A stretch of DNA of 59,639 nt from Klebsormidium nitens (lineage: Eukaryota > Streptophyta > Klebsormidiophyceae > Klebsormidiales > Klebsormidiaceae), in the NCBI GenBank assembly GCA_000708835.1, contig DF237488.1, forward strand, positions 1 through 59,639, read 5' to 3'. Position numbers and translations under genes: made by a program. The notes under the pieces are model-generated. The model saw only the letters and a program-made list of their open reading frames with translations, was not told the DNA's origin and ran no database searches. Below are positions 23,962 through 35,399 of the stretch, one piece after another. Numbering within the stretch: position 1 is the stretch's first letter; each line of letters begins with the position of its first letter.

Positions 23962-24777
23962 ATGGCGTCTGAACACAATTCTCCAGCTGACTACTCTCTG
24001 GAGAAGCAAGCAGAGGACATTAACGCCGTAGGTTCATTTCTTGCTCAAAGGGACGTTCCAGAGCTGATTACCAAGACCGCGCAAGCGGACTTCATCATTC
24101 TGGCCGGCAGCGCCTTGCCATGTACAGCGGAGATTGCGGCAGAGGCAATTCACAACGGTGTTGCTAAGGAGCTTTTGATTACAGGGGGAACAGGCCACTC
24201 AACCGCACCCCTCTACGCTGCTGTCAAAAGGGTGCCCAAATTGGCACATCTAGAGGTAGCAGGTCAAACGGAAGCTGAGGTTCTGCGGCGGATAGTCACG
24301 GAGGTATGCCATGTTCCAAATGAGAAAGTCATGCTGGAGACGAAGTCTCTCAATTGTAGTGAGAACGCTTCCAAGAGTATTGAGCTTCTCGCCACTCAAG
24401 GGAGGGACCATGTGAAAGCCATTCTGATCCAAGATCCGACTATGCAGCGGAGAACAATGGCAAGCTTCCATAAGCACTTAGAGCACCGAGAGGATATACA
24501 GATGCAAGTCATCAGCTTTGCGCCGTTCATTCCGGTTGTTGAGGTGCAGTCAGACAGTAAGGGGTTCCAGTTCAGTGATCAAATGGAGGCACTGCAACCA
24601 ATATGGTCCGTGGAACATTACACTGCTCTGATCATGGGAGACATGTTGCGGTTGCACGACACTGAGCAGGGGTACGGGCCTCGTGGTAAGGGCTTCATTG
24701 GCCATGTGGCTGTGCCTGACCATATTCTGGAAGCTTACTCTAGATTAGCGTCTGTTTTCCAAGCAAGGAGTCTATGA
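23962..24777 (+). CDS. YdcF-like DUF218 protein, intronless, bacterial type
   Basis: A single uninterrupted frame of 271 residues starting at ATG in a good context (caccATGG). It matches bacterial YdcF over its whole length: DINAVGSFLAQ near the start, ILAGSALP, TGGTGHST, the ENASKSIELL helix, the signature QDPTMQRRTMASF, QPIWSVEHY and the end GYGPRGKGFIGHV. Escherichia coli YdcF is about 266 residues; its crystal structure shows a Rossmann-like DUF218 fold that binds S-adenosylmethionine, but its cellular role is not settled. Neighbouring genes are intron-rich, so the lack of introns and close resemblance to a bacterial protein suggest horizontal transfer or retroposition (inference). No organelle-targeting extension is evident from this ATG. 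Confidence 0.9.
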   Translation: MASEHNSPADYSLEKQAEDINAVGSFLAQRDVPELITKTAQADFIILAGSALPCTAEIAAEAIHNGVAKELLITGGTGHSTAPLYAAVKRVPKLAHLEVAGQTEAEVLRRIVTEVCHVPNEKVMLETKSLNCSENASKSIELLATQGRDHVKAILIQDPTMQRRTMASFHKHLEHREDIQMQVISFAPFIPVVEVQSDSKGFQFSDQMEALQPIWSVEHYTALIMGDMLRLHDTEQGYGPRGKGFIGHVAVPDHILEAYSRLASVFQARSL

Positions 24778-25914
24778 TCAATCATGGGAGAACCTTATTC
24801 ACCGTACGTCTTCTAAGAATCATGTGGGCACTTTTCAGGACTGTTTGCTGCGATAATCTTCTGATATGAAAGCTGAGATCCTACTATCTCTTTGGCTGTG
24901 TCTTCCATCGTTCTGCAGCTTGCTATGTGCGGCTGCCATAAATGTCCGAAAAGCAATGTAGAACTCTACAAATTGCATGAGGCGGGCGACCTGGGCATCT
25001 GAATCTCTTGGTGATTGACAATGAATGCAACTCACAAATGATGACGCCCATGTTTGAACATGCCCATGAGGCTATATATACGGAAGCATCATTGTTACAA
25101 TCATTAGATTTATACATGAATGCTGAGTGCATGATACTTGAATTATTGGTCTCAGATCATGGCATGTGAGTTACACTAGCTCGCGATCCGGCCAGCCCTT
25201 GGCCTAGCTGAGTACGACATGTGTATAGCTACATGCATATATGATTTTTCAGCTAGCATGCATGGCGCTCATTATTCAGCTATTATACTCTAAACCAATA
25301 GAAGCACCGGCCATACATGACATGGAGATGCACAACCGTCGCGATTTCAACGGCACGTACCACTGCCATGCAATGCATGTGTACTCCTGTGCTGCCATGC
25401 AATACTTGTGTACTCCTGTACTCCTGTGCGACACGTGTCGCACAGGAGTACCGGGTCACAGCCATGGCCTGTCATGACGGAGTCGGACGGCGGCGGGACA
25501 TGACAGCGTCAGGCATCACAACTTGTAGAAATGAGCTTCATCAGTAATGCAGCACCGCCTCGCCTGACAGCCACTGAGTGCGAATCTGATCGCGGCCATC
25601 TTCGAAACGTCAGTAGGCATATGATCAAGTGGATCAAACGGATCACCGTTTGATGAAGCTGCGGCTTCCTCTCCCGTTCATCATGCTGTGCTTGGGCCTT
25701 GCTTCGACCAGGCAGCAAAGATGGTCATATCGGAGGCCGAAGGCCGGTAGCTTACTCTAAGTTGTGCTGTCTGCACACTGGACTTGGAAGCGGGCAAGCT
25801 CTCAAGAGTCTTTGTTTCGGTTGCGCACCGATGTCTTCATACGTCTTCATACGTAAGTGCTACCGGCCGATGGGCAGTTTGAGCGTGTCTTTGACACCGA
25901 AGCCCAGAAGCTAT
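24778..25914. other. Intergenic region with short repeats and a long palindrome
   Basis: No coding exon is recognised. It contains the repeated phrase TGTACTCCTGT around 25379-25421 and a 34-bp perfect palindrome listed separately. The 3' ends of the YdcF-like gene and of ALG9 should both lie here. Confidence 0.4.
25418..25451. repeat. 34-bp perfect palindrome centred on ACACGTGT
   Basis: Each arm is 17 bases, with no spacer; the left arm reads GTACTCCTGTGCGACAC. The centre is ACACGTGT, which includes a CACGTG G-box core. It directly follows imperfect copies of its left part (TGTACTCCTGTGC, TGTACTCCTGTAC). It could extrude as a cruciform, bind a bZIP/bHLH dimer, or be a product of slipped replication. 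Confidence 0.85.
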
Positions 25915-28900
25915 TCATCTCTTTCGACGACTCAGTCGATACGTCCCGAATTTATTTTTAGCAGCACTCCACCCCGGGACGTAGAAGGCCCTGGAGAGGG
26001 CTGGCGACTTCGCCGCATCCAGAAAAGGTCTTTCTGCGACAACCTGCAGGAGGATGTTGGGAGTTGGCAGAATGTTTTGCAAGGCTCGTTGTTTTGGGGT
26101 TTCACCGCGCTCGCCTGCTCTATCAAAGATCAAGATCTCTGCTGTGCTCCTACTGACGATCACCATAGTAGATATCCGCAGGCGGATGTCTGATGTGTTC
26201 TTGATTATTGAATATTGACATCGGAGAACGTCAGTGATCGTCCTTGGTACACTTCTGCAGGGAATCAGAGTGTACAAACAAAACAGGGTTTGGGAAAGGT
26301 TTACGCGACCATATGGGCGCTGCAGAGTAAGAAGCGTTATCTATCCGAGCCTTATAAGCCCATTATATTCAATTTACTATTAGCAACCTAGACGCAATAA
26401 GAACGACATAGATCGTCTTCTTATTGGCATTTCAGGCTCAATGGCTTGCCCGTTCCACTTGCGCAGCCCGCAGAAAGGTTTGCGTCTCGACAGTAGCAAG
26501 CGGAGTCAGCAGTCGTCGGGAACCACGTTTCAAACAAGTCAAGTTGCATAGTGCCCGTCCCGTCGGGACACACCATTCTTAGTTTCCGAGGAAGCCCTTC
26601 TCGAAGTCCGTTTGCATCCCCGGATCGAGCTAGATCAAAACCATCCTTACCTCCCACAAGTCGTCATCGTCCCTCCCACCCTCCCCTTTCCGGCGAAAGT
26701 CCACCCGGTAGTCGCACCTACTTTGGTCGCTCAAAAACTGTCCCGGGCTGGCCCGGTTCCTGTCATTGAAGTACCCCGGTCTTGCTCTCGTTCCTCCGGC
26801 CGTTCCGTTAAACGGAAACGGCAGTAAACCCCCAAACCCCTCATCCAGAAACGCTAACCTATGCTCAGAAGACGGCAGGAAAAAGGACCCCGGGGACCGA
26901 TACCACTCCGCCCCGACGCACACCGCGGCCCTCTCCGGGGGATAAGCTATGTGCGCAGGGGATAAGCTATGCGCGTGTCGCAGCAGGTACTCCGAGTGCG
27001 CGACCTCGGCTGTCTGGTCACCGGACATCAGTCCCGAGCGGGTGACTTCAGCCGCGTGCCTCGCTGACATCATCGCGCGTGCGTGCGCCAGCTCAGCAGG
27101 GCTTGCCAGGTGGCGGTAGATCGGGAAGGGAGCGGAGTAGTTGATAAGGAGCGACGCGGTTCGGGATGCGGAGAGTAGGAGGGTTAAGATAACCAGGCTG
27201 GTTTGGACGGCTTGGATGAGGCGGCGAAGGATCGGATGGCGGAGAATGTCTGGCAGGAAGGCTAAGGAAGCTGCGGCGGCCAGGCAGAGGAGGGGATAGA
27301 CAATGTACAGAAACCTGCATCAGAAGAGTGCGCTCAGGGTCAAAGCTTTACGACGGTCTCCCTAATGCAATTCGGTTTGTCGTTCCCCTTCACCTCGATT
27401 GGGTTCTTCTCTTGACGGGGACAAGTTTGAGAGCTTGAGTCCTTGACTCGAGATTCTTCACAGTGTAGGAAAAAAGAGAGAAGAGGGAAAAGCCTCCTGT
27501 CAAAAAGCTTCTGTTGTAAGGAATAGACTTCTCGTGCAAAGGATGACAATAATCAGACGTTCGCCGACAAACATTCACCACAAGGGACTTTGGATAAGTT
27601 CGCTGGTTAAAGTCATGGCCTTTGGAACGGTTCAGAAACAACTTATCCAGTCAATTGCATAAGCGTCGAAGGCAACCTCAGCAGAAGAAAGGACAGAGTT
27701 TCAAACAGGAAGAGCAAGAAGGGCGGGCAGCGGTGCTTCAAGAGCAGGGAACGCCTTACGCAATTGTTTACACTCTGAAGCTCCTTTGCGACACAAAAAC
27801 CTACTGTTGAAGTCGGTCTGCGCTCAGACCGAAGAAGAGGAGCCTGGATTCTGTTTTGGAAGTGACGCAGCAGAGTTCGTTTAAGGACAATTACGGCTGC
27901 AGTTCAAAAGTTCCCTCACAAAAAGACTCCATCTAGCAAACGGGAGAGAGTCACCCCCTCGCATGTAACGGAGACGGTTTTGCGCCCACCTTTCTTCCTT
28001 GTGCGGTAAACACGACATGGCCCCGAGCCATAAGTACAGCGGCGCTATCCCCACCAGCAGCCTCCCGTAACCCGGTTTCCGGGTGAGCAGAATCATAACT
28101 GGGGCGACGAGAGCCAGGGGCAGCGCGAGGTTAAAGTTGTTAACCAGGTTGCGGAGGTAAAACGAAGCCGGTTCGACGCCGTAAAGGTGTGAATCGCCCC
28201 CGCCGCCCGCGTTGTATCGAACGATATTCCAAAGGGAGACTTGCCAGGTGCCGTAGAAGAAGCGGTCGATGAGAGCGGAGGGGACCTGAAAAGGGGACAT
28301 ATGTAGTCACTAAAGCATGGCAAAGAGGGTACGCTAGTTTCATTCTGTTGCATCTTCTGGAACTGTAATCTGACGATGTTCGAAAGGAGATTGCGCCAGG
28401 CGCCGTAAACGAAGCGGTCGATGTTAGCGGAAGGGACCTGGGAACGGCTGTACATGACGTCAGCATGACGAAGGAAGACGTTCTGTGTTCGCAGGTCGTG
28501 AAGATATGTGTCCAAATGTTGCGCGGAAGGAGACTCGCCAAGCGCCTGGGAGAAACCTGGTCGACGAGCCCGGAAAGATTCTAGAATCAAGTATTGGAGA
28601 GACATTAGCGTGACAAGAGAACTGGAACGAATTGTGACGTGGCTCCCGGGCCTGCATCAAGCGACATCTGAAAATGGGACCCGCCAGCCGCCGAGTTAGT
28701 AGCAAACCACGAGTTTGCTACTAACTCGAAAATAGAAAGAACGATTCGAGAAAATAGAAAGAACGATTCGAGATGACGTAGGCTGACGAAAGATCATCCG
28801 ATAGCTTTGTCGTCATGCAAGACTTGGCTGTTTTCTCGGACGTTGTTCGAGAAAAAAACGTGCGGGGCGCCTGAAAAGATTACCAGGCAACAAGCACGAA

Positions 28901-30861
28901 AGGAGCCCGGACAAGGGACAGTCGAGAAGACGAAAGCAGGAATGAAGCCGCTTCTGTGGCTTCTTAGATGCACTTTCTTGGGATAAATCTAACGACGTTG
29001 CAAAGGAGCCAAACGTTAGAAATTGGTCGCCAAGCGCGGAGGACACCGAAAAAGGTTAAGAGAGTTGGCGAAAGCAAGGCCAGAAACCTGTCTACAAAGA
29101 AACAGGCGCTCAAAGGGGAAAGGCCTTGACCTGCAAACATCTATGGAGGAGGGGCGGTCGATGGCTGACCGGTCCACTTGGCAAAGGTTGCAACGAAGCG
29201 GAATCGTCCGAAACACTTACTCACAACAATCGCAGACAGCGTGACTTTAATTACTTGACTTGTGCTGCGATAAGCAGAGGGACGGCCAATGACTTACCAA
29301 AGTACCCAGTAAAGCGACTGCGCCTGCCGCAAACACCTTCCAGAAACCCCCGGTGAAGAGTGCGAAAAGGACGATCGGAACGGTAGCGAGGATGGAAAAG
29401 GGCCAGCCGAGGGTTACACCGGCTGCCGCGAGCGCGACAGCTGTCGCCGGGCGATTGGACAGGAGCGCGGCCGCGGACGCTGTGAGGCCGTACATGGAGA
29501 AGGTACTGGGAAGGAAAGCTGCGGCGAAGGGATGATAAGAGAGTAAGAGAACAATATCTTGACAGGAAGGAGGAGATTGTGGGCCTTTCGAGATAATGTT
29601 CAAGAAAGAAGGAAGGGGCACGAGAAGCGTGCTTCTTCGACCTGTTAAGCCCGAAGAAACGGATGCCTTGGACAAAACGAAAGTCGGATCCCCTACCCTA
29701 TTGGGATCCATTGAGCATCTGCAAGCTGAAGTGCATTATCTTCGTGACTCGTCGTTCTTCAGCCAGTTTATATTCTCAAAACGTCGTGTTGACTTGTCAA
29801 CGGGAATTGCTGATCAGATCCTCTCCGAGATGCGGTTGGTCAACAGTCACTTCGCTTGAAGAAACTCCTTCTTCACGGAGAAACGGAATCACTTGAGCAG
29901 GTCAAAGTAGGAAAGACTTACACGTGCTCGCTGTGAACGTCCCACTACCCCCAGCCAATAGCAGCGCAGTCAGCCACCCTAGGCTTCGTGACTTCATCCA
30001 CCTAGAGGCGGCCACGGCGAGCCAGGCCTCTGAGAGGGCAGAGAGAATAGCGAGCCCTAAACGGACTGCCAGGAAAGTGTATACTTTGCCAGGGCCATCG
30101 CCAAAGAGCAGAGAGGCGGGGAAGGCAATGACGGCGTGTAGGAGGAGGTAGAGGTAGGACCGAAGGCCAAATTCAGCGCTGCAAAGGGAGGATCGAAGTT
30201 TGGAAGTGGCAAAAAATAGGTGTAGAAAGATGGTACGAAGGTCTTGTTCCAGAAGAACAGAGTTCACCGGAAGCTTTTTGTTCGGGCTCGAGCAGGAATC
30301 TCGTTTGCGGGCAACAAACTTCACTTCTTCTTCAGTTGATATGGTCGGCACCATTCATCTCCTGAATATGTGTGATGAAGGGTGGGGCTTTACTGTTGCC
30401 AATCATGGGTGAAACAAACATGCCCCAACCTAACATGCCCCCAAACAGCGCTAGATCTGCTTGCAATGTGACGAGACCACCAGCTTTCCCACCCACTCAA
30501 CACCACTTCCACTCCCAGAACTTGACCAAACCATGAGAGATATTGTGACTAGCGCAAAGTTCATCTCCAGACGTGAGCAGCGACCTTACCTGTACTCCCA
30601 AGTCTGGAGTCCATACCCATGGATCAGATAGTGCAGTGGTTCCCAGTAGTTGTATGTTTCATCGCAGTCGTGGATGATGTTGAGAAAGGCACTCAAGACC
30701 TTTGACGCCAGCAAGAGAAGGAAGATTGGTGTCCAAGATACAGATTGGGTGGTCGGTTTGTCACCAAGTCTAGCTTTTGCCCCTTCCTCAGGGCTATTCT
30801 GTTCACTGGCGTCAGCAGAGGCTTTGCCTGGGAGCCGCCGGCGCACGTCGCTCGCTTTCAT
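25915..30861 (-). CDS. ALG9: ALG9, dolichol-linked alpha-1,2-mannosyltransferase
   Basis: Six exons on the minus strand: 30590-30861, 29922-30178, 29298-29518, 27990-28285, 26651-27314, 25915-26043. Phases agree and give 612 residues, a usual size for ALG9. It is an ER multi-pass GT-C glycosyltransferase that adds the seventh and ninth mannoses to the lipid-linked N-glycan precursor using dolichyl-phosphate mannose. Evidence: the luminal acidic motif HDCDETYNYWEPLHYL (about 64-79), GLQTWEY, LRSYLYLLLH, FLPSTFSMY, GDSHLYGVEP, YLRNLVNNFN, the invariant PHKEERFLY spanning the exon 4/5 junction, CDYRVDF and the tail RPFLDAAKSPALSRAFYVPGW. Many hydrophobic segments are present. The intron between exons 3 and 4 (28286-29297) holds repeated copies of the start of exon 4. 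A Ser/Gly-rich stretch before the first helix is not conserved. Confidence 0.9.
28286..28720 (-). repeat. Tandem decayed copies of the start of ALG9 exon 4 (intron 3)
   Basis: The real exon 4 starts at 28285 with VPSALIDRFFYGTWQVSL. About 150 bases upstream, at 28437, a CAG acceptor is followed by a copy reading VPSANIDRFVYGAWRNLLSN. A third, frame-damaged copy lies near 28520-28585 (recognisable STRFLPGAWRVSF), and a fourth fragment near 28677-28693 (GCCAGCCGCCG on plus). Equivalent positions are about 28241, 28391, 28535 and 28681, so spacing is 140-150 bp. Similarity falls with distance from the real exon. Confidence 0.75.
28692..28728. repeat. 16-bp inverted repeat plus short tandem repeat
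   Basis: A perfect 16-base stem (left arm CGAGTTAGTAGCAAAC) with a 5-base loop, followed by two tandem copies of about 22 bases (CGA-GAAAATAGAAAGAACGATT type) at 28727-28772. It lies inside an ALG9 intron next to the exon-copy array and may mark slippage or a small mobile fragment. Confidence 0.7.
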
Positions 30862-32135
30862 TGCCCTGCAGGAATGAGAACTCTGGTAAGGTACAGAGAG
30901 TGTCTGAGCTCATGCGATAAGCGTCAGTGAACCCGGTCAAAATTTCTAACAGGAGTTAGGACCTCACAAAGACACCTATACAGGTTGAAGAAGTAGAAGT
31001 AGAGGTAGAAATAGAAGTAGAAGTAGATGTAGAAGCAGAAGCAGAGAGCAGAAACTATCCAGGTTGAAAGATTCCAAGTATGATGAGAATTCTGATGGCC
31101 AATCAGAGAGTCCAAAACACATACCTAGTCAATGTGGAGTCTTCTGATTACCACCACCAACTGTTGTGGCCAAAAGTTTCAGTCACCAGTTGTCGGGGGC
31201 AGTCGGATAAAAGTCATGGGAATCGGCAATTTTCCGTACATAAAGCAGAAGAAGTGGTCCATTGTAAAGACTGGAAGCCTCAACCATAGCCCCATGTGTG
31301 GAGAAGAATGCAGCGCTTGCCAGTATATTCTGTCGCCAATATGCAGGCACACGCTCCTGATGCGCTGGTCCTCAAAAACTCCTGAAGGAGCTAGGGCATC
31401 TTTTTTCACCAAGTCCTGTCAACTGTTTGGACACCGTTTGTGATCAACACAATGCAGACACCTTCCAGCCTTCGGAAACTATCTATTGTTCCACCACCAT
31501 CCACCACCATCTCAGACCACCAACCACATTGAGAATATGTCACGTCCTGTTGAACACGCGCCACCACTGCCCTAATTTGTTGGCCTGGAATCTGGCGAAT
31601 CGTCTGCGATTGTCCAGAGCACAGCTCAGAGTCAATTACCATGAATCTGATTTCTTCGAAGAAGTTTGAAACTCTCACCTCATGTCTGAAACAATGATCA
31701 AGTTGGTAGGGACTACCCTGGATTCGCTTATCGAACGGCCCTGAAATGGTATCCTCTTTAAAAAAGGATCTGGACGGTCGGATAGTGTTTCATATTGTCC
31801 GGTCATGGACACCCCCTTTCCTGTGCATTGCCTGCTGCAAAGAACTCTCGAGAGCTTAAAATTAAATAGCTAGGGAGGGAAATTGTTGTCAATTGTGCAG
31901 ACGGGCAACCAGCAAACGGGCAGTACAAGAGGTGGGGAATGGCCGCCCTTGAACAGCTTGTCTTGTGCAGAAAAGGGTGGACTTTGTCAAGTCTCCAGGT
32001 CACAATGAAAGTTCCAAGATAGGTATGTGATTCTGCGGACGACATTGACTATGCAATTGTGACTTGCTCTGCCCCGCGTGGGTATGTCCTGCTTGGACGA
32101 GAACCTACCTTGGGCGCGGGCCAGAGACCACAAGA
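30862..32135. other. Intergenic region between divergent ALG9 and DUF1365 genes
   Basis: No coding exon is recognised. It contains a (GAAGTA)n-like low-complexity tract at about 30985-31050, just upstream of ALG9, and a CCACCACCAT repeat near 31490-31512. Both divergent promoters should be here. Confidence 0.4.
30985..31050. repeat. GAAGTA-type hexamer repeat
   Basis: Imperfect hexamer repeats (GAAGTA, GAGGTA, GAAATA, GAAGCA) over about 65 bases, about 125 bases upstream of the ALG9 start codon. On the ALG9 sense strand this is a pyrimidine-rich TACTTC repeat, which could act as a promoter or 5' leader element; function is unknown. Confidence 0.7.
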
Positions 32136-35100
32136 ATGGACCAGACTTTGCACCAGATTGGCAGCCTGGTCTTGTTCCAGATCAGAACACTCTGCGTCTC
32201 AACTGTTTTGAGCTTGAAATTGGGGTTCCAGGTCCTTGCAAGTTGGTTAACCAGGTTGTATACCGAACTTTGCAATAGTGATCATAAGCAACGTGGGGGC
32301 ACCAAAAAGGATGATGCTATTGGGTCAGAGGCACAGGACTGGGTTGTGATCGGCAATGCTGAGAGGAAGGAAGCGCAATCAAAAGCTGGCAAACGGAAAA
32401 AGGTGGGGCTCAAAACTTGTTCAAGAAAAGTCTCCAGGGCCATGTCCAGGTCTCTCATTTACTGGCGCTACTGACTGTCGGACAAATGACGGAATAAGCA
32501 AACCTGTTTCAGGGGATTCTTCGTTGGGTTACTCGCAGGGGGGACTTTTTCAAAGCAACGAAGTTCTCTCAAAGAAGTATCTTATATCCAGCCTTGTTCA
32601 AGTAGTGGCACTGCCTGTCCTTCACTATGACAATGCACTCTTCATATCATTCAGAATAAAAGAGAGGGGGAGGTAGTTGAAAGGCAGGATTGTGCCTTAC
32701 CCCCAACGTTGGTGGGGATTGTTACTCTCCTTCGCCAGAAACAGCCCTTTCTGGGCAGTGCATACAAGGCAGTTTGTTTCAAAGTGGTCTGAAGACGCGT
32801 TGAACGTCAGGTCTCGATCTCGAAACTTACTTCTCAGAAGGATTTTGGGGGATAGTGTCACCGGCTTGGCCTCAATTGCTCTCATTAGCGCGGCACTTAA
32901 ATTTTCTGCAGCCCGGGCGCTAGTCAGTCTCAATCTTTTATACCTCCCATTGCAGAAACCAAGCGCTCAAACCACCACGCCCGACCTTGCCACTCCCGCC
33001 AGCTCGTCGCTAGCCGCTGACAGGTCCCCATCTGGAAACGAGTCATCTTGTAAACGCGATTCAACAGCCAGACAGCCGTCTCAATCCAAAGGCGCATCAC
33101 CATCCGAAAGCTTGTGCCTGTACGAAGGAATAGTTCGGCATCACCGAGTCCACCCCGTCAGTCACTTCTTCCAGTACACCGTCCGATACGCCCTGGTCAA
33201 CCTGGACGATTGTCCAGAGTGGTTCCAGAAGTCGTCCGCCGACCTGCACATGAGCGCGGCTGAGGCGCGGGAATACGCTGGGTCGAGTGGTGCTGTGTAT
33301 CCTTGAGAACGGGCATGTCTCTCTGACTTCCGTCTCTGTGAATTCGATCAGTTTTGTTCCTGTAAATAAGGCTTTCAGTTCCTGGTGGTTCATTCACTTC
33401 CCCTGCTTTTCTTCTATTTCGATCAAAAGATTCTTTTCCTGCTGAGGGAAAAGGTCACGCAGACGCGAAAGTTGTAATCGGATTTATTCCTGGCGACTCT
33501 GAGGGCCTGTCGAAAGCTTCTAACAAGGTCGGTGTGCTATTTAAACCCGTCACCACAAACCGCTGTTCGAAATCAGGTTTTGCCATCGATCTTGGCACTG
33601 AATTTGCGAGTAGAGAGCAGGCTTTTTGAGAATGAATGACCTTCAACGGGCCTGACGATTTGCCCATCCATGCTCCGAAGAAGGCTGTGGCGCTTGTCGT
33701 CGATGGAACAGCTCGACTTTTGTGTATGTCCTTGTATATCCCGACATGCATTTGTCCCATCGAGAAGGACACTCCTCGTTCCGCTGCCCTTCCTTGACGC
33801 TTCGTCCTGCGCAGCTGGTTACTAACCAACCCGGTCAGCGTGGGTTACGAGCAGAACCCGATCAGCGTGTACTACTGCTACGAGGATCGGGATGCGCCCC
33901 CATCCGGCCTGGCGATCTGCATTGCCGAGGTGCGTTGACGAGCGCTTGGTAAACTCTCATATGTTCCCTCCTTATGCTTTTTCTTGCTTTGGATGGTAAG
34001 CTCGACCTTTGCGAGGTAGGCTTACAGTTCGCCCCGCGTTACCTGGTCTTCCCGTCTCCATAGGTTCTTACATGAAGTTTCTCTGATGCTCACGAAGAGG
34101 CCCCGCCCAAAGGGGGATGTAAATCACTCTCGCCCGATATCGTAAATCATTTTTCACTTTATTTCCTCTGGAAGTCGGTGGAGATTGCTGGGTACAGTCT
34201 GCCTCGTGCATCTACATCAGGGCTGACATCAGAATGATGACGTGGCGTCAGTCGTAGTCGAAGTGAGACGGGGGAGGCGTGTCTCTACTCCGACCAGATT
34301 GAGCCGACTTTTCTATTCGGGATTCCGTCAGTGAAGTACGACAGTGGGACTATGCCCGATGCATGCACAAACGACTTTTTTTGCAAGCCTTTCGGATCCA
34401 GAATCGAAGATCGAAATGACAATACCTCCAAACCCGGAAGCTTTTTGGGAAGCCCGACCTTGCTCAATGGTCTCGTTGCAGGTAACAAACACTCCGTGGG
34501 GAGAGCGAGTCCTCTTTACATTCGATCCGAACGGCGACCTTGTCCCCAAGCCACTGCACGTCAGCCCGTTTATGGTGAGGGGGGCGGTGTGACATTTCGT
34601 CTTCCATACCTCCATCTTGTTGTCCGTCACTCTCTGCATCTAAGTACCTGTGGACCGTTTTCTCTCTTCAGTCTTCACTTCCCCTCCTTTTCGCTCCATT
34701 GGTTCGTAGATCGCTGATTACAAAGTCTCAGGTAGTCAGCTGTGATTCGCAGATTTTGAAATGTTTTGTGCTGGATGAAGCTTCCCGTGACCCTCTGAAC
34801 GAGTTCCGGCAGCCGACATTGTCCGGATGACCAACGGCAGCTGAGAGTAGTCTGGTGGCCTGGTACATCTTTAGGAATTGGTGAGGCTTTCAATGTTAAC
34901 CTAGACCAGACTCGCTGACTCCCAGTCTTTTTTTGCGGACGGAAGTCCCACGTGGCCGGTCCTGAACTGCCACGTCACCATCTTCCTGCAGGACATGTCG
35001 AGCTCCTGGACCATAAGAGCATCCCCCCCGGGCGAGAAACTCGAGCTGACGTTCATCGCGAAGCACCCCGACCTCGGTCCGTACTTCACGGCCTCGCTGC

Positions 35101-35399
35101 AAGCCACGAAAGTCACTCGAGAGGTTAGACACCCGGAGGCGTTCCTCTGGCTGATGCCACACAAAACGGCGCTCTGGATCTACTGGCAAGCCTTTTGGCT
35201 ATGGTGGAAAGGTGTCGAGCCTGTTTCGCATCCGAAGTACGTTAACGGATCGGAGTATCAAATACAGGTGCTGGATAGAGCGAAGAAAGAGGAGGGGTTG
35301 GATAGAGGGGCGGCCGTTAGGAAGGAGGCCCTTCGATCGTCTGGACTCTCATGCCCGGTCTTCAAGTGGAGAAGTGCGGGAGGGCCCCCGTGGCTCTGA
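32136..35399 (+). CDS. DUF1365 family protein
   Basis: Five exons proposed: 32136-32402, 32956-33296, 33815-33929, 34482-34574, 34992-35399, in phase, 407 residues. The family match is clear in exons 2-5: LCLYEGIVRHHRVHPVSHFF, QYTVRYALVNLDD, NPVSVGYEQNPISVYYCYE, CIAEVTNTPWGERVLFTFDP, PKPLHVSPFMDM and the hydrophobic MPHKTALWIYWQAFWLWWKG near the end. DUF1365 proteins occur in bacteria and plants, often beside cyclopropane fatty-acid synthase-like genes, but their biochemistry is not established. The N-terminal exon is less sure: it has a hydrophobic stretch (about 8-40) that could anchor or target the protein. The exon 2 donor (GCTGT|GTATCC) was chosen because it is the one that gives the conserved frame. 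Confidence 0.8.

Noticed and set aside
26421-26657. Minus-strand frame as an extra ALG9 exon
   Set aside because: Exon 5 already contains the CDYRVDF block and joins directly in phase 0 to RPFLDAAKS in the last exon.
32677-32955. Open frame directly upstream of DUF1365 exon 2 as coding
   Set aside because: It has no ATG in frame and ends at a good acceptor (CATTGCAG), so it reads as intron.
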